Shown piece by piece: positions 27,384 through 39,424 of a DNA stretch of 64,000 nucleotides. The notes beneath the pieces are model-generated. The model had not been told where the DNA came from, ran no database searches, and saw only the letters and a list, made by a program, of their open reading frames with translations. Location of the stretch: contig NZ_RKHR01000003.1 of the NCBI RefSeq assembly GCF_003752585.1, positions 744,001 through 808,000 on the forward strand. Direction: 5' to 3'. The position numbers and the translations under genes are program-made. Position 1 is the first letter of the stretch; each line of letters starts with the position of its first letter. The DNA is from Sinobacterium caligoides (GTDB lineage: Bacteria > Pseudomonadota > Gammaproteobacteria > Pseudomonadales > Sinobacteriaceae).

Positions 27384-30300
27384 TCAATCTGCAAACACCC
27401 TAGCATTGCGGAACAGGCGCATCCAAGCCGAGTCTTCACCACTACCTTCAGGTGACCATGAGTTCTGCACCGTACGGAATACGCGCTCAGGATGCGGCAT
27501 CATGATGGTGACACGACCGTCTGCACTCGTCACACCGGCAATACCTGCCGGTGAACCGTTAGGGTTAGCCGGGTAGCTTTCCGCTACCTTGAGGTTGTTG
27601 TCGAGGTAACGCAGCGCCACTTGACCACTCGCCTCGAGCGCGGCAAACGCCTCCTCATCGGCAAACTCAGCACGTCCTTCACCGTGAGCAATGGCCACCG
27701 GCATATGGGAACCAGACATGCCCGACAACAACTTTGACGCACCATCTTGCACCTGTAACAGCGAGAAACGCGCCTCAAACTGCTCACTCTGATTACGTAC
27801 AAAGCGTGGCCAGTGCTCGGCACCTGGGATCAACGATTTCAAATTTGACATCATCTGACAACCGTTACAGACACCTAGTGCGAAGCTGTCGCCACGCTGG
27901 AAGAACTGCTCGAAGTTATCTCGTACCCGATCGTTAAACAGAATACTCTTCGCCCAGCCCTCTCCAGCACCGAGAACATCTCCATAAGAGAAACCGCCGC
28001 AAGCCGCTAGGCCCTTGAAGTTAGCAAGATCAACCTTACCCGCCAGAAGATCACTCATATGCACATCGACTGCAGCGAAGCCCGCCTTGTCGAAGGCTGC
28101 CGCCATCTCAATCTGACCGTTGACCCCCTGCTCCCTAAGCACTGCAATGCTGGGCTTAACAGCACGACTGATGTAAGGCGCCGCCACGTCCTCAGCACTA
28201 TCAAAGCTCAGCTTCGTACTCAGGCCGGGGTTGCCGTCCGCAATGGTCGCAAACTCTTGCTTTGCACACTCTGGATTGTCACGCAACGATTGCACTTGGT
28301 AGCTTGTCGCCGCCCAAACCCGCTGCAATCCTGCACGCGTATCTTTAAACAGCTCGGTTGACCCCGAGCGAAGACTAAACGCCTCGTTAGTCGAAACAGC
28401 ACCAATAACGCTCACCAAACTACCGATTCCAGCGACTTCAAACTGCTCCTGCACGGCAGCCAAATCACTATTAGCTACCTGCAGTACTGCACCAGGCTCT
28501 TCATTAAAGAGCACAGCAAGCTCTGAACTCGTCGCCAGCAGCTCAGCCAAATCGACATCGACACCACAGCGGCCAGCAAAACTCATTTCCGCCAAAGTCG
28601 TCAACAAGCCACCGTCAGAACGATCGTGATACGCCGCGACTAGCTCAGCCTCCAACAACTGCTGCATCACCACAAAGAAGGCCCTCAAGTTGACGCCGCT
28701 ATCGAGGTCAGCCGCTTCGCTACCCACCTGCTTATAAACCTGAGCCAAACAGGAACCACCGAGGCGATTCTTACCGGCACCGAGATCGACCAACAACAAC
28801 GAACTATCACCAACGTCGCTACGCAGCTGCGGCGTCACTGTTTTACGCACATCCAGCACCGGCGCAAAGGCCGTAATCACCAACGACATAGGGGCCGTCA
28901 CCGACTTATCTTCACCCTCTTGCTGCCAAGCGGTACGCATTGACATCGAGTCTTTGCCGACAGGAATGGTAATACCCAGCTCAGGGCATAACTCCATGCC
29001 CACAGCCTTAACCGTGTCATAGAGCTTTTCATCCTCACCGGGGTGACCTGCTGCGCACATCCAGTTGGCCGAGAGCTTAATATCTTTGATATCACCAATG
29101 CGCGTAGAGGCAATATTGGTAATCGCCTCTGCAATCGCCATGCGACCGGAGGCCGGACCGTCGATTAGCGCCAGAGGGGTACGCTCACCCATCGACATTG
29201 CCTCACCGGCATAGGTGTCAAAAGCCGCCGTAGTCACAGCACAGTCGGCCACCGGTACCTGCCACGGCCCTACCATTTGGTCACGATGCACCATACCCGT
29301 GATACTACGATCACCGATTGTGATCAGAAAGCTCTTTGAGGCAACCGTCGGCAGTGACAGCACACGATGTACCGCATCCTTCAAGGCAACCCCAGTAAAG
29401 TCTAACTCCGGCATATCGTAAGACTGGCGAACGATATCACGACTCATCTTCGGCGCCTTGCCGAATAGAACCGACATCGGCAGATCGACCGGCTTGTTAT
29501 CAAAATGGCTATCACCCAGAGTGAGGTGATGCTCTTCTGTCGCCTCACCGACAACCGCATAAGGGCAACGCTCACGCTGACACAGTGCCTCGAAACGGGC
29601 CAAATCCTGCGGTTTAACCGCCAACACATAACGCTCTTGCGACTCATTACACCAGATCGCCAAGGGGGACATACCAGGTTCATCATTGGGCACATTACGC
29701 AGATCAAAAGCACCGCCACGACCGCCATCCTTCACAAGCTCAGGGAAGGCATTGGAAAGACCACCCGCACCCACATCGTGAATAAAGGCAATCGGGTTGG
29801 TGTCACCATAGGCCCAGCAACGATCGATAACCTCCTGACAACGGCGTTCTATTTCAGGATTTTGGCGCTGCACAGAGGCAAAATCTAGATCCTCACTCGA
29901 GGAACCCGAGGTCATCGAAGAGGCGGCACCGCCACCCAGGCCAATCTGCATCGCAGGCCCACCCAACACAATCAACTTACAACCAGCATCAAACTCAGGC
30001 TTGTCGACGTGATCTGCACGTATATTACCGTACCCGCCGGCCAGCATAATCGGCTTGTGGTAACCCCTAACCTCAACGCCAGCAGCGCCCGCCGCCTGCT
30101 CCTCAAAGGTACGGAAATAGCCACAGATATTAGGGCGTCCAAACTCATTATTAAACGCCGCGCCTCCGAGAGGACCCTCGGTCATAATGTCGAGCGCAGT
30201 CACAATTCTGTCGGGCTTACCGTAATCAGTCTCCCATGGCTGGACATTCCCCGGAATACGTAAGTTAGAAACGGTGTAGCCTGACAAGCCGACTTTCGGC

Positions 30301-31292
30301 TTAGAGCCGCGACCAACAGCCCCCTCATCACGAATCTCGCCACCACTACCAGTACCCGCCCCCGGGAACGGAGCAATCGCTGTTGGGTGATTATGAGTTT
30401 CGACTTTCATCAGGATGTGAATCGGCTCTTGACTGTAGCCGTAACTATTGTCCTCTGGATCCGAATAAAAGCGTCCCGCCTCGCTACCTGCAACGACGGC
30501 GGCGTTATCCGAATAGGCACTGAGCACATTCTCACCGCCGAGCTCATTGGTGTTCTTGATCATCTTGAACAGCGAGTGACTCTGCTGCTCACCATCGATC
30601 GTCCAATCAGCGTTAAAAATCTTGTGGCGACAGTGCTCTGAGTTTGCCTGAGCAAACATCATTAGCTCAACATCACTAGGGTTACGCCCCAACTCAATAA
30701 AGCTTTCAACCAAGTAATCAATTTCATCATCAGCTAGAGCCAGGCCCAACTGACGATTAGCAAGAACTAGCGCCTCGCGGCCTCCAACCAACACATCAAC
30801 AGAAGTCATCGGCGCAGGCTGTTCTGCGACAAATAATTGTTGCGCCTGCTCAAATTCACCCAGTACTACCTCAACCATACGGTCGAACAGTAGCGCCTGC
30901 ACAACCTGGCGCTGCTCTTCTGTTAAAGGCTCCGCCACTTGTAAATAGAAGGCCACACCACGCTCTAAACGTTTGACCTTAGCCAAGTCACAGTTGTGAG
31001 CAATATCTGTCGCCTTACTCGACCAAGGAGAGATGGTGCCCGGACGAGGCACCACAAGAAACAGCTCCCCCTCCGACTCACCATGGTCATCGCGCGGGCC
31101 GTAGCTCAACAATCTTTCGAGCAAGCGATGTTCGTCAGCATCGAGATCCGATGCGAGATCGGCAAAATGAATATACTCCGCACTGATCGCAGTGACCGTA
31201 GCCACCTGCTGTTGCACACGAGATAGTAACTTCTGAATACGAAACTCGGATAAGGCAGAACTGCCTGGCAGTATTAACATGTTACTCAACAA
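27384..31292 (-). CDS. purL: Phosphoribosylformylglycinamidine synthase
   Basis: 1302 residues, the large single-chain PurL of gammaproteobacteria (about 1295). In order: the N-terminal PurS-like domain, a linker, two AIR-synthase-like ATP-binding halves ([20 protein letters not shown] near 290 and [17 protein letters not shown] near 680) and the C-terminal glutaminase domain with nucleophile cysteine in GVCNGCQMM near 1143. It converts FGAR to FGAM in de novo purine synthesis. It stands as a single gene, near guaA and guaB of the same pathway, all on the minus strand. Confidence 0.98.
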   Translation of the reverse strand: MLSNMLILPGSSALSEFRIQKLLSRVQQQVATVTAISAEYIHFADLASDLDADEHRLLERLLSYGPRDDHGESEGELFLVVPRPGTISPWSSKATDIAHNCDLAKVKRLERGVAFYLQVAEPLTEEQRQVVQALLFDRMVEVVLGEFEQAQQLFVAEQPAPMTSVDVLVGGREALVLANRQLGLALADDEIDYLVESFIELGRNPSDVELMMFAQANSEHCRHKIFNADWTIDGEQQSHSLFKMIKNTNELGGENVLSAYSDNAAVVAGSEAGRFYSDPEDNSYGYSQEPIHILMKVETHNHPTAIAPFPGAGTGSGGEIRDEGAVGRGSKPKVGLSGYTVSNLRIPGNVQPWETDYGKPDRIVTALDIMTEGPLGGAAFNNEFGRPNICGYFRTFEEQAAGAAGVEVRGYHKPIMLAGGYGNIRADHVDKPEFDAGCKLIVLGGPAMQIGLGGGAASSMTSGSSSEDLDFASVQRQNPEIERRCQEVIDRCWAYGDTNPIAFIHDVGAGGLSNAFPELVKDGGRGGAFDLRNVPNDEPGMSPLAIWCNESQERYVLAVKPQDLARFEALCQRERCPYAVVGEATEEHHLTLGDSHFDNKPVDLPMSVLFGKAPKMSRDIVRQSYDMPELDFTGVALKDAVHRVLSLPTVASKSFLITIGDRSITGMVHRDQMVGPWQVPVADCAVTTAAFDTYAGEAMSMGERTPLALIDGPASGRMAIAEAITNIASTRIGDIKDIKLSANWMCAAGHPGEDEKLYDTVKAVGMELCPELGITIPVGKDSMSMRTAWQQEGEDKSVTAPMSLVITAFAPVLDVRKTVTPQLRSDVGDSSLLLVDLGAGKNRLGGSCLAQVYKQVGSEAADLDSGVNLRAFFVVMQQLLEAELVAAYHDRSDGGLLTTLAEMSFAGRCGVDVDLAELLATSSELAVLFNEEPGAVLQVANSDLAAVQEQFEVAGIGSLVSVIGAVSTNEAFSLRSGSTELFKDTRAGLQRVWAATSYQVQSLRDNPECAKQEFATIADGNPGLSTKLSFDSAEDVAAPYISRAVKPSIAVLREQGVNGQIEMAAAFDKAGFAAVDVHMSDLLAGKVDLANFKGLAACGGFSYGDVLGAGEGWAKSILFNDRVRDNFEQFFQRGDSFALGVCNGCQMMSNLKSLIPGAEHWPRFVRNQSEQFEARFSLLQVQDGASKLLSGMSGSHMPVAIAHGEGRAEFADEEAFAALEASGQVALRYLDNNLKVAESYPANPNGSPAGIAGVTSADGRVTIMMPHPERVFRTVQNSWSPEGSGEDSAWMRLFRNARVFAD

Positions 31293-31403
31293 CCCCTATA
31301 TAGGATTTTTGCAAAATTAAGCACAGGACCCCCCCCATGCCTATGAATAAATTTTTTGTCGAAGCACTCATTGAGCACTACCGACCATCACGTGCGAACC
31401 CCA

Positions 31404-31952
31404 TCAACGCTGAGGGGTATCGCCACGCAACTTCAGCTTTAACGCTTTCTTTGCCTCTCGACGATGACGAAAGAAGCGGCTGACCAACTCAGCACTCTCC
31501 TTCGCCATTATACCGCCTCTAACCTCGAGGCGATGATTTATATATGAGCTTTGCAATAATTTAGCCTGACTGACGACTACGCCGGCCTTTGGCTCTAGGG
31601 CACCATAGACCAAACACGCAATTCGTGAGTGAATAATCGCACCACTGCACATAGTACAAGGCTCAATCGTCACATAGAGCGTCGCTCCCGGTAATCGGTA
31701 ATTGCCGGTATTCGCTGCCGCCTGACGCAGAGCAACAACCTCGGCATGGGCTGTTGGGTCACAGCTACCGATCGGGCTATTACTTCCCTCACCAATAACG
31801 CGCCCCGACTGCACGACCACAGCACCAACCGGCACCTCACCACGCTCCGCAGCCTGCGCCGCTAGAGCCAAGGCATAAGTCATCCAGCGCTGATCTTCAG
31901 CTGCTTGCTGAGTCAACTCATCACCGATTTCTACCGTCACAATACCTCTCAC
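31404..31952 (-). CDS. tadA: tRNA-specific adenosine deaminase TadA
   Basis: Up to 182 residues. The zinc deaminase signatures are HAEV near 88-91 and PCTMC near 118-122. It makes inosine at the wobble base of tRNA-Arg(ACG). There is no ATG at the 5' end: GTG at 31952 gives the longest product, while GTG at 31940, with GAGAGG just upstream, would shorten it by four residues. The C-terminus is lysine/arginine rich. It lies 53 bases after guaA, with a hairpin between. Confidence 0.94.
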   Translation of the reverse strand: MRGIVTVEIGDELTQQAAEDQRWMTYALALAAQAAERGEVPVGAVVVQSGRVIGEGSNSPIGSCDPTAHAEVVALRQAAANTGNYRLPGATLYVTIEPCTMCSGAIIHSRIACLVYGALEPKAGVVVSQAKLLQSSYINHRLEVRGGIMAKESAELVSRFFRHRREAKKALKLKLRGDTPQR

Positions 31953-31974
31953 TCTCGCTGGGCAAAATAAAGAA

Positions 31975-31998
31975 GCCCGAGATCAATCGATCCAGGGC
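31975..31998 (-). terminator. Probable terminator downstream of guaA
   Basis: GCCC/GGGC ends and an inner GATC/GATC pairing with a small internal loop, followed on the minus strand by TTCTTTATTTT. It starts 8 bases past the guaA stop and just before tadA. Confidence 0.6.
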
Positions 31999-32005
31999 GA
32001 TAATT

Positions 32006-33592
32006 TTATTCCCACTCAATCGTAGCCGGCGGCTTACTCGAGACATCGTAGGCAACACGCGACACCTTGGCGATCTCGTTGATAATACGACCCGATACCG
32101 TCTCCAACAACTCATACGGCAGGTGCGCCCAACGAGCAGTCATGAAATCAATCGTCTCAACGGCACGCAATGTAATAACGTATTCATAACGTCGCGCATC
32201 GCCCACCACACCAACAGACTTAACAGGCAGGAAGACAGCAAAAGCCTGGCTCGTCTTGTGATACCAACCAGAAGCATGCAGCTCTTCCATAAAGATCGCA
32301 TCCGCCTCACGAAGAATATCAGCGTACTCTTTCTTCACCTCACCAAGGATACGAACACCGAGGCCCGGCCCAGGGAAGGGATGTCGATAGACCATGTCAT
32401 AAGGCAAGCCTAGCTCTAGACCAACCTTACGCACCTCGTCTTTAAACAATTCGCGCAGAGGCTCGACTAATGAGAAAGCCATATCATCAGGTAAGCCGCC
32501 AACATTGTGGTGCGACTTAATCACATGCGCCTTGCCGGTTTTTGCCGCAGCTGATTCGATTACATCCGGATAGATGGTGCCCTGAGCCAAAAACTCGACA
32601 TCTTTAATCTTCAAAGCTTCTCTATCGAAGATCTCGATAAATTTGTTGCCGATAACCTTACGCTTCGCTTCCGGATCACTCACTCCCTTCAGTGGTTCTA
32701 GGAAGTCATCTTCGGCGTCGGCACGAATGACCTTAACCCCCATGTTATTGGCAAACATTTCCATCACCTGTTCGCCTTCATTCTTGCGCAACAGGCCGTT
32801 GTCGACAAAAACACAGGTTAACTGTGAACCGATCGCTTTATGCAGCATCGCGGCTACCACCGAGGAATCAACACCACCCGACAACCCTAGTAGCACCTTT
32901 TTATCGCCAACCTGTTCGCGCACGCGGGCAATCGCATCTTCGATAATATTAGCCGCCGTCCACAGTCGCTCGCAGCCACAGATCGAGAGCACGAAGTGTT
33001 CAAAAATACGGTTTCCCTGCAGTGTATGCGTCACTTCTGGATGGTACTGCACACCATAAAAGCGTTTTTCCTCGCAATACATCCCGGCAATAGGGCATGA
33101 GTCCGTTGAGTTCATTTTCTCAAAACCCACCGGCATCTGCACCACTTGATCACCGTGACTCATCCACACGTCAAGAGCCGAGCTACCGTCTTCGTTGAGG
33201 TGATCAGAAATGTCGGCCAACAAGCTTGCCTCACCTTCGACCTTAACTCTGGCATAACCAAACTCATGAACATCAGAGCCAGCAACCTTGCCACCGAGCT
33301 GCTCCGCCATTGTCTGCATGCCGTAGCAGATACCAAAAACAGGGACGCCCAAATTAAACACAAGCTCAGGCGCACGTGGCGAGCCTTCGGCCGCAACAGA
33401 CTCTGGACTACCAGCCAAGATGATTCCCTTCGGTGCATAGGCTTGAATATCTTCGTCACTCATATCCCAAGCATGAATCTCAGAATAAACACCAATCTCA
33501 CGTATCCGACGCGCGATAAGCTGAGTGTATTGAGAACCAAAATCAAGAATCAAAATTCGTTGCGCGTGTATATCTTGTGCCACTAGAGTCAT
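32006..33592 (-). CDS. guaA: GMP synthase (glutamine-hydrolysing)
   Basis: 528 residues from ATG 33592 (E. coli 525). The class I glutaminase domain has its nucleophile cysteine in [16 protein letters not shown] near 90 and the downstream His/Glu in YHPEVTHT near 190. The ATP pyrophosphatase domain has the PP-loop [14 protein letters not shown] near 240, and a dimerisation domain ends in KPPATIEWE. It converts XMP to GMP. Upstream GTG/TTG starts would add four or five residues. It is downstream of guaB, separated by a terminator. Confidence 0.98.
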   Translation of the reverse strand: MTLVAQDIHAQRILILDFGSQYTQLIARRIREIGVYSEIHAWDMSDEDIQAYAPKGIILAGSPESVAAEGSPRAPELVFNLGVPVFGICYGMQTMAEQLGGKVAGSDVHEFGYARVKVEGEASLLADISDHLNEDGSSALDVWMSHGDQVVQMPVGFEKMNSTDSCPIAGMYCEEKRFYGVQYHPEVTHTLQGNRIFEHFVLSICGCERLWTAANIIEDAIARVREQVGDKKVLLGLSGGVDSSVVAAMLHKAIGSQLTCVFVDNGLLRKNEGEQVMEMFANNMGVKVIRADAEDDFLEPLKGVSDPEAKRKVIGNKFIEIFDREALKIKDVEFLAQGTIYPDVIESAAAKTGKAHVIKSHHNVGGLPDDMAFSLVEPLRELFKDEVRKVGLELGLPYDMVYRHPFPGPGLGVRILGEVKKEYADILREADAIFMEELHASGWYHKTSQAFAVFLPVKSVGVVGDARRYEYVITLRAVETIDFMTARWAHLPYELLETVSGRIINEIAKVSRVAYDVSSKPPATIEWE

Positions 33593-33675
33593 CCTCGTTA
33601 TCACCAAAACCCACTATAAATTAGGCTTTAGAGATCAATAAAACTAACATTAAAATATTTTAGAACTGTATAAAA

Positions 33676-33696
33676 AAACGGGGCTTTGCCCCGTTT
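33676..33696 (-). terminator. Terminator between guaB and guaA
   Basis: Perfect 9-bp stem AAACGGGGC/GCCCCGTTT with a 3-base loop and a T run on either strand. It lies just after the guaB stop, so guaA expression needs read-through or its own promoter. Confidence 0.9.
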
Positions 33697-33701
33697 ATTT
33701 T

Positions 33702-35180
33702 TTACCCTCGCGAAGTCGTCGGATAATTTGGCGCTTCCTTGGTAATACTCACGTCGTGAACGTGGCTCTCACTCATACCGGCACTCGACACACGAACAAA
33801 CTCAGGTTTGGTGCGCATCTCTTCCATCGTCTTCGAACCGGTATAACCCATTGCCGAACTCAAGCCACCCATTAACTGATGGATTACCGCCGACAGCGGC
33901 CCCTTACAGGGAACACGCCCTTCGATCCCTTCTGGCACTAACTTTTCAGCACCTTCAGAGGCATCCTGGAAATAGCGATCACTCGAACCCTGAGTCCTAG
34001 CCATCGCTCCCAAGCTACCCATGCCGCGATATGCTTTATAGGTACGTCCTTGATATAGTTCAACCTCACCAGGTGATTCCTCAGTACCTGCCAACATCGA
34101 CCCCATCATGATACAAGAGGCACCGGCAACGACAGCCTTGGCCAGATCACCGGAGAAGCGAATGCCTCCGTCGGCAATCAACGGGATACCCGTACCCTCT
34201 AAAGCTTGTGCCACATCGGCCACGGCACTGATCTGCGGTACGCCGATCCCCGTAACAATACGTGTAGTACAAATAGAACCAGGGCCAATCCCGACTTTAA
34301 CACCGTCGGCGCCGGCCTCTGCCAACGCTTTGGCGGCCTTGCCTGTCGCAATATTGCCGCCGATAACATCCACCTGTGGGTAGTGTTTCTTAATCGAGGC
34401 AACACGATCGATAACATTCTTTGAGTGGCCATGAGCAGTATCAACGACCAAAACATCAACACCAGCCTCAACTAGTGCAGCGACACGATCGTCGGTATCT
34501 GCACCAACACCGACAGAAGCCCCAACCAATAGCTGTGCTTGGCTATCTTTAGCTGCCTTAGGGTAAGTCTGTGCTTTGTGGATGTCTTTCGCGGTGATCA
34601 TACCGCAAAGCTTATCGCTGCCATCGACAACCAATACTTTCTCGATACGATGCTTATGCAGTAATGCCTTCACTGCCTCGCGCTCAGTTCCCTCCTTAAC
34701 AGTGACGAGGTTGTCACGCGTCGTCATGATTTCCTTCACCTTAACGTCAAGGTTATTAAGATAACGAACATCACGATTGGTAACGATACCAACGAGTTCC
34801 CCCTTGTCCAGTACAGGAACACCCGAGATGTTGTACTGCTCTTTAACTGCCAACAACTCACGCAACGAAGCATCTGCTGAGATGGTAACAGGGTCTTTAA
34901 CCACACCGCTTTCATGTTTTTTGACAGCACGAACTTCACGCGCCTGCTGTTCAACACTCATGCTTTTGTGGATAATGCCGATACCGCCCTCTTGTGCCAT
35001 CGCGATCGCTAGACGCGCTTCGGTCACGGTATCCATGGCGGCAGAAATGAGGGGGATGTTAAGAGAGATGTTGCGTGTCAGTTGAGTTTTCAAAGACACA
35101 TCTTTGGCTACAACTTCAGAATAATCTGGTACTAGTAATACGTCGTCAAACGTTAATGCTTCTTCTTTAATGCGTAGCAT
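33702..35180 (-). CDS. guaB: Inosine-5'-monophosphate dehydrogenase
   Basis: 492 residues from ATG 35180, which follows a GGTGGGG ribosome site; an upstream reading adds ten residues not seen in the family. The catalytic barrel is interrupted by two CBS domains (about 95-205, regulatory nucleotide-binding). The active-site cysteine is in [15 protein letters not shown] near 305. It oxidises IMP to XMP with NAD+, the step before GuaA. It is divergent from xseA with an 83-base gap. Confidence 0.98.
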   Translation of the reverse strand: MLRIKEEALTFDDVLLVPDYSEVVAKDVSLKTQLTRNISLNIPLISAAMDTVTEARLAIAMAQEGGIGIIHKSMSVEQQAREVRAVKKHESGVVKDPVTISADASLRELLAVKEQYNISGVPVLDKGELVGIVTNRDVRYLNNLDVKVKEIMTTRDNLVTVKEGTEREAVKALLHKHRIEKVLVVDGSDKLCGMITAKDIHKAQTYPKAAKDSQAQLLVGASVGVGADTDDRVAALVEAGVDVLVVDTAHGHSKNVIDRVASIKKHYPQVDVIGGNIATGKAAKALAEAGADGVKVGIGPGSICTTRIVTGIGVPQISAVADVAQALEGTGIPLIADGGIRFSGDLAKAVVAGASCIMMGSMLAGTEESPGEVELYQGRTYKAYRGMGSLGAMARTQGSSDRYFQDASEGAEKLVPEGIEGRVPCKGPLSAVIHQLMGGLSSAMGYTGSKTMEEMRTKPEFVRVSSAGMSESHVHDVSITKEAPNYPTTSRG

Positions 35181-35263
35181 GAAACGGCCCCACCCGATGA
35201 AATGAAGCAAGTAATTATAACCGATGTTACAAATAACCGTAAAGCATAATCAGCCACTAATTC

Positions 35264-36649
35264 ATGATTAAAAAGACACTACTCGACAGACTTTCCGAAC
35301 GCGACATCTATACGGTGACTGAACTGAACAGTCGCGCCAAAAAACTGCTGGAAAAACACTTTTCTACAGTATGGGTAGAGGGTGAGATCTCAAACCACTC
35401 CAACCCTAGTTCTGGCCACTGGTACTTCACCCTTAAAGATAGTGGCGCCCAAGTACGCTGTGCAATGTTCAAAAAAGATAACCAATCGGTCAAGTTTAAA
35501 GTAGCTCAGGGGACGCGTGTTGTTGCTCGCGCACGCATGAGTCTTTACGAGGCAAGAGGCGATTATCAGCTTATCGTCGAACACATGGAGCCGGCCGGCA
35601 TCGGTGATTTACAGCAAGCCTTTGAAGCATTAAAGAAGCTGCTCGATGAAGAAGGGCTATTTGCCCCACCATTAAAAAAGACGGTACCGATAAACCCAGC
35701 GCATATAGGTATTATTACCTCCCCCACCGGAGCCGCTATCCGAGACATACTGGCCATTTTAAAAAGACGCCAGCCAGCCATGCGCATCACCCTCTATCCA
35801 GTCAGCGTACAAGGGGATAAAGCCGGCGACGAAATCGCACAGGCCATCGCCTTTGCCAACCGTATTGCCGAACGCTTTCAAACCCCTTTGCAGGCTCTCA
35901 TCGTCGGCCGTGGCGGTGGTTCATTAGAGGACCTTTGGAGCTTCAACCAAGAGCAAGTAGCCCGCGCCATCGCCGCCAGCAAACTCCCTGTCATTTCTGC
36001 CGTCGGCCACGAGATCGACTTTACCATTAGCGACTTTGTCGCCGACCTTCGCGCCCCCACCCCCTCCGCTGCCGCAGAGCTGATCAGTACCGACCAACAG
36101 GAGCAGCGTCAACAACTCATCAGCTACCGGCAGTGGCTCGGCGATATGGCTTTACAACAGCTCCGCCAGCGCCAACAGCAACTAGCTCACCTAAAGAAAA
36201 GATTGCGTCATCCCGGCCACCAACTGCAGATCTATGCGCAACGACTAGACGATCTCGAACAGCGCATACTGCGTGCGATAACTCAGAGACTCCAGCAGCA
36301 GCGCAATCAGCTTGATGTTAAACGCCTAGAATTACAGCAACACAACCCACAACGACAGCTGAATGCGCACAAAGAACGCCTTCGGCAGCTTCGATCACAG
36401 CTCCCGAAGCTAATCAGCAGCAACATCACTTCTCGGCGGCAACTACTCGATACTCAGGCACTGCTACTCAACAACCTCAGCCCCCTCGCGGTGCTCGGGC
36501 GAGGCTACTCAATCAGCAAACAGCAAGGGCGAGTCATCACTGACAGCCAGCAACTCAAGCTGGGGGATACAGTGACCACCGAGTTAGCAAAAGGTCATTT
36601 TAAAAGTACCATCGTCGAGATCAACGCAGAAAAAGCCGACAAAGCATAG
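35264..36649 (+). CDS. xseA: Exodeoxyribonuclease VII large subunit
   Basis: 461 residues. An OB-fold (about 12-110, with [11 protein letters not shown] and [11 protein letters not shown]) precedes the catalytic domain with [11 protein letters not shown] near 145 and [16 protein letters not shown] near 218, including the conserved Asp. A long glutamine/arginine-rich coiled coil (about 280-400) and a C-terminal segment ([10 protein letters not shown]) follow. With XseB it degrades single-stranded DNA from both ends. xseB is not in the window. Confidence 0.96.
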   Translation: MIKKTLLDRLSERDIYTVTELNSRAKKLLEKHFSTVWVEGEISNHSNPSSGHWYFTLKDSGAQVRCAMFKKDNQSVKFKVAQGTRVVARARMSLYEARGDYQLIVEHMEPAGIGDLQQAFEALKKLLDEEGLFAPPLKKTVPINPAHIGIITSPTGAAIRDILAILKRRQPAMRITLYPVSVQGDKAGDEIAQAIAFANRIAERFQTPLQALIVGRGGGSLEDLWSFNQEQVARAIAASKLPVISAVGHEIDFTISDFVADLRAPTPSAAAELISTDQQEQRQQLISYRQWLGDMALQQLRQRQQQLAHLKKRLRHPGHQLQIYAQRLDDLEQRILRAITQRLQQQRNQLDVKRLELQQHNPQRQLNAHKERLRQLRSQLPKLISSNITSRRQLLDTQALLLNNLSPLAVLGRGYSISKQQGRVITDSQQLKLGDTVTTELAKGHFKSTIVEINAEKADKA

Positions 36650-36691
36650 TATGCTCTCGGCTATTCATTCCTAGCCAAAGAGCCCGAAACT

Positions 36692-37072
36692 ATGTACGCC
36701 ATGCTCAAGCACCTGCACATGACACTCGCCCTCCTCTCAATCATCGGCTTTATTCTACGGGGGGTGCTACTCGCCACAGGCTCCGGCCTGATGCAGAAGA
36801 AGCTACTAAAGATCGCGCCACATATTATCGACACCATACTCCTAATCACCGCCATCGGGCTCATGGTCACGATCAATAGCTATCCGTTTTATAACGCCAG
36901 CTGGCTCAGTGCCAAGTTAATCGCGCTAATCGGCTACATCGGCTTCGGCATCATCGCTTTCAAAGCTGGACGACCAATCGCCACCCGTGTCGTCACGTTC
37001 TTTGCAGCATTAGGCTGTGTCGGTTATATTCTCGCGGTGGCCATCACCAAGAACCCGACACTCGGCCTATAG
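36692..37072 (+). CDS. SirB2 family membrane protein
   Basis: 126 residues with four predicted transmembrane helices (about 8-30, 44-63, 76-93, 99-118). The family signatures KHLHMTLALLSIIGFILRG and HIIDTILLITAIGLM identify SirB2/InvC-regulator-like proteins (PF04247-type). The function is not established; the old link to Salmonella invasion regulation concerned a different genetic background. It is 42 bases downstream of xseA in the same direction, so it may be cotranscribed. No clear Shine-Dalgarno sequence precedes the ATG. Confidence 0.85.
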   Translation: MYAMLKHLHMTLALLSIIGFILRGVLLATGSGLMQKKLLKIAPHIIDTILLITAIGLMVTINSYPFYNASWLSAKLIALIGYIGFGIIAFKAGRPIATRVVTFFAALGCVGYILAVAITKNPTLGL

Positions 37073-37126
37073 CAAGCACTATCAAGCCAACACTTATCCC
37101 TCATTTTTTATCAGGATCGTTCATTT

Positions 37127-38026
37127 ATGTGGTTTAAAAACATTCTTGTCTACCGTCTAACGTCTCCCCTTGAAGGCCTTGAAAAGCTCGAAGAACTGCT
37201 AGAAAAAAACGCTTTCCAAGGCTGTGGCAGTCAAGATATGCAGGCGCAAGGCTGGACATCACCGCTTGGCCGACACGGTAAAATGCTGTCTCACACTGCT
37301 AACGGCTTCCACATGCTTTGTATGCAGAGACAGGAAAGAGTGCTCCCCGCCGCCGTCATCAACGAAGCCCTCGAAGAAAAGATAGCCGATCTAGAGGAGG
37401 CACAGGCGCGCAAGGTTTATCGAAAAGAACGCGTCGAAATGAAGGAAGAGGTGGTCATCGAGATGCTGCCACGCGCCTTTACTAAGTCTCAGAAGCTATT
37501 CGCTTATATTGACGAAGCTGAAGGACTCATCATCGTCAACTCAACGAGCGGCACCCGTGCAGAAGAGCTATTAGGCTTACTCCGAGAGTCTGTTGGCTCG
37601 CTACCATTAGTGCCTCTAATGGTTAACAGTCTACCTGCCGATGTCCTCACTCGCTGGCTACAAGCCGAAGACCTCCCCGAAGGCTTTCTGTTAGGTAACG
37701 AATGCGAGCTTCGCGACCCACAGAACCCAAGTAACGTTGTCCGCGCTAAAGAACAGGATTTATACGGCGAAGAGATCGCCAAACACCTTGAAGTAGGCAA
37801 GCGAGCGAGCAAGCTTGCCATGGTTTACAATGAGGCGATTGAGTTCACCATCACAGAAGATGTCTCTGTACAAAAGATCAAGTTCTCCGAGCTCGTGCAG
37901 GAGAAAACCGGCGACACCAGCGGTGAGGACGATCAGTTTGATAGCGACTTCGCTGTCATGACCTTAGAGTTACGCCTATTAATACAAGAGCTCATCAAGG
38001 CCCTTGGCGGCATAGCTGACAGCTAA
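37127..38026 (+). CDS. rdgC: Recombination-associated protein RdgC
   Basis: 299 residues (E. coli 303). The N-terminus MWFKNILVYRLT and the core FSELVQEKTGDTSGEDDQFDSDFAVMTLELR are characteristic. RdgC forms a ring-shaped dimer around double-stranded DNA and restrains RecA. It is preceded by a possible ribosome site (CAGGATCG) and followed by a weak hairpin terminator. Confidence 0.95.
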   Translation: MWFKNILVYRLTSPLEGLEKLEELLEKNAFQGCGSQDMQAQGWTSPLGRHGKMLSHTANGFHMLCMQRQERVLPAAVINEALEEKIADLEEAQARKVYRKERVEMKEEVVIEMLPRAFTKSQKLFAYIDEAEGLIIVNSTSGTRAEELLGLLRESVGSLPLVPLMVNSLPADVLTRWLQAEDLPEGFLLGNECELRDPQNPSNVVRAKEQDLYGEEIAKHLEVGKRASKLAMVYNEAIEFTITEDVSVQKIKFSELVQEKTGDTSGEDDQFDSDFAVMTLELRLLIQELIKALGGIADS

Positions 38027-38042
38027 ATACAGCACAGGCTAA

Positions 38043-38070
38043 AAGGGCACCCGATTCATAAGGCGCCCTT
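38043..38070 (+). terminator. Possible terminator downstream of rdgC
   Basis: The stem AAGGGC.CC/GG.GCCCTT has one mismatch and a 10-base loop. Only a short GTTAGT follows, so it is a weak intrinsic terminator at best. Confidence 0.5.
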
Positions 38071-38115
38071 GTTAGTCCGCGAATATACCACCCACATAAA
38101 TTGAGCGTAACTCAG

Positions 38116-39420
38116 ATGACCACGACAGCTCAAAGAAACCATAGAGACCCTATCGCCATCAATCTACGGCGATTATGTTATATTCGCTCACTACTCATTA
38201 CGCTGACTCTCACCTTAATTACCCTAGGTTATTATCAGCAATGGCCACTCCCCTATGCATCATTGCAATGGATCATGATCGGACAGATGGCTATCACGGC
38301 CCTCACTTTCTGGCGTATCAGCGACTCCCCCAAACTTAGTCAACTTGAATACTTCCTTCATATCGTCTTTGATATCGTCGCACTCACACTCTTGCTTTAC
38401 TTCACTGGCGGAGCTGGTAACCCGCTCATATCCTTTTTCCTGATACCGCTATCAATCTGCGCCGCCACGCTGAACAGCCGCTATTGCTGGATCGCTACAT
38501 TACTCTCTATTGCCTGCTACACCTTGTTGTTCGATTTCTACCAACCGTTTGCTATCGCGGCTCCAGGCAACCAACATCATCACCCAGGCTCGATGATGGA
38601 TACCGGCGTCATCAACCTGCACACTGTTGGCATGTGGCTCACTTTCGTCGTCAGCGCCCTGCTAATTAACACCTTTATCGTAAAGATGGCCACAGCGATT
38701 CGCCGCAGAGAAGACGACCTCAACCGTTGGCGTGAAGATGACTTACAGCAACAACAGGTTATGGCCGTCGCCAGCTTAGCTGCTGGCACCGCTCACGAGC
38801 TAGGCACCCCTCTCAATACCATGTTACTGCTCACCGAAGAGCTCACTGCCGCCGAAGGGCTGCCGGCAAACTGCAAAACCGATGTGACCGCCATCGAGCA
38901 ACAAATTCAACACTGCCGAGCCACGCTAAAAAAACTAACCCACCAAGCAGAGCACTATCGTCGCGAGGAGCACAGTTTACAAGCCATTGACAGTTATATT
39001 AAAGGACTACTCAGCCACTGGCACATCATACGCCCCGAGGTCGATTTTCAACTTATTACAGACAACACAGAGCCACCCCTCATTCGCGTTGCTGCGACAA
39101 TGGAGCAAGCGTTAATTAACCTACTCAATAACGCTGCCGACGCCTGCCCCGAGCAGATACTCCTCACCCTTGAATATGGCAACCGTAATTCCTCTATGAT
39201 CACCCTACATATTGACGACCAAGGAGAGGGGATTGATCATCACATAGCTAGCCAACGCGGCGAGCGGATTTTCACCACTAAAGGAGGGGATGGTCTAGGG
39301 CTGGGCCTCTACCTATCTCGCTCAACACTGAATCGCTTCGGCGGTGAAGTGTACCTCCTTAATAGGCCAGAAGGTGGAACTCGCGCCACGATAACCCTAC
39401 CCTACCAGAAGCCTGAGTAA
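38116..39420 (+). CDS. prrB: Redox-sensing histidine kinase, RegB/PrrB/RoxS type
   Basis: 434 residues from ATG 38116; a TTG 15 bases upstream is possible. Six transmembrane helices (about 20-205) contain GGAGNPL at 98-104, matching the quinone-binding GGxxNPF loop of RegB. The H-box LAAGTAHELGTPLNTM has the phosphorylated His227. Cys267 in QHCRATLKKL corresponds to the redox-active RegB cysteine. The ATPase domain shows N (LINLLNNAADA), G1 (DDQGEGI) and G2 (GDGLGLGLYL) boxes. It senses respiratory redox state and phosphorylates the response regulator encoded 4 bases downstream. Confidence 0.9.
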   Translation: MTTTAQRNHRDPIAINLRRLCYIRSLLITLTLTLITLGYYQQWPLPYASLQWIMIGQMAITALTFWRISDSPKLSQLEYFLHIVFDIVALTLLLYFTGGAGNPLISFFLIPLSICAATLNSRYCWIATLLSIACYTLLFDFYQPFAIAAPGNQHHHPGSMMDTGVINLHTVGMWLTFVVSALLINTFIVKMATAIRRREDDLNRWREDDLQQQQVMAVASLAAGTAHELGTPLNTMLLLTEELTAAEGLPANCKTDVTAIEQQIQHCRATLKKLTHQAEHYRREEHSLQAIDSYIKGLLSHWHIIRPEVDFQLITDNTEPPLIRVAATMEQALINLLNNAADACPEQILLTLEYGNRNSSMITLHIDDQGEGIDHHIASQRGERIFTTKGGDGLGLGLYLSRSTLNRFGGEVYLLNRPEGGTRATITLPYQKPE

Positions 39421-39424
39421 CGAT

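Noticed and set aside
31337-31480. Possible 48-codon plus-strand gene after a run of eight C
   Set aside because: No ribosome site, overlap with the tadA 3' end on the other strand and no recognisable features.
36124-36470. Glutamine/arginine-rich stretch in xseA as a repeat or foreign insert
   Set aside because: This is the normal coiled-coil region of exonuclease VII large subunits.
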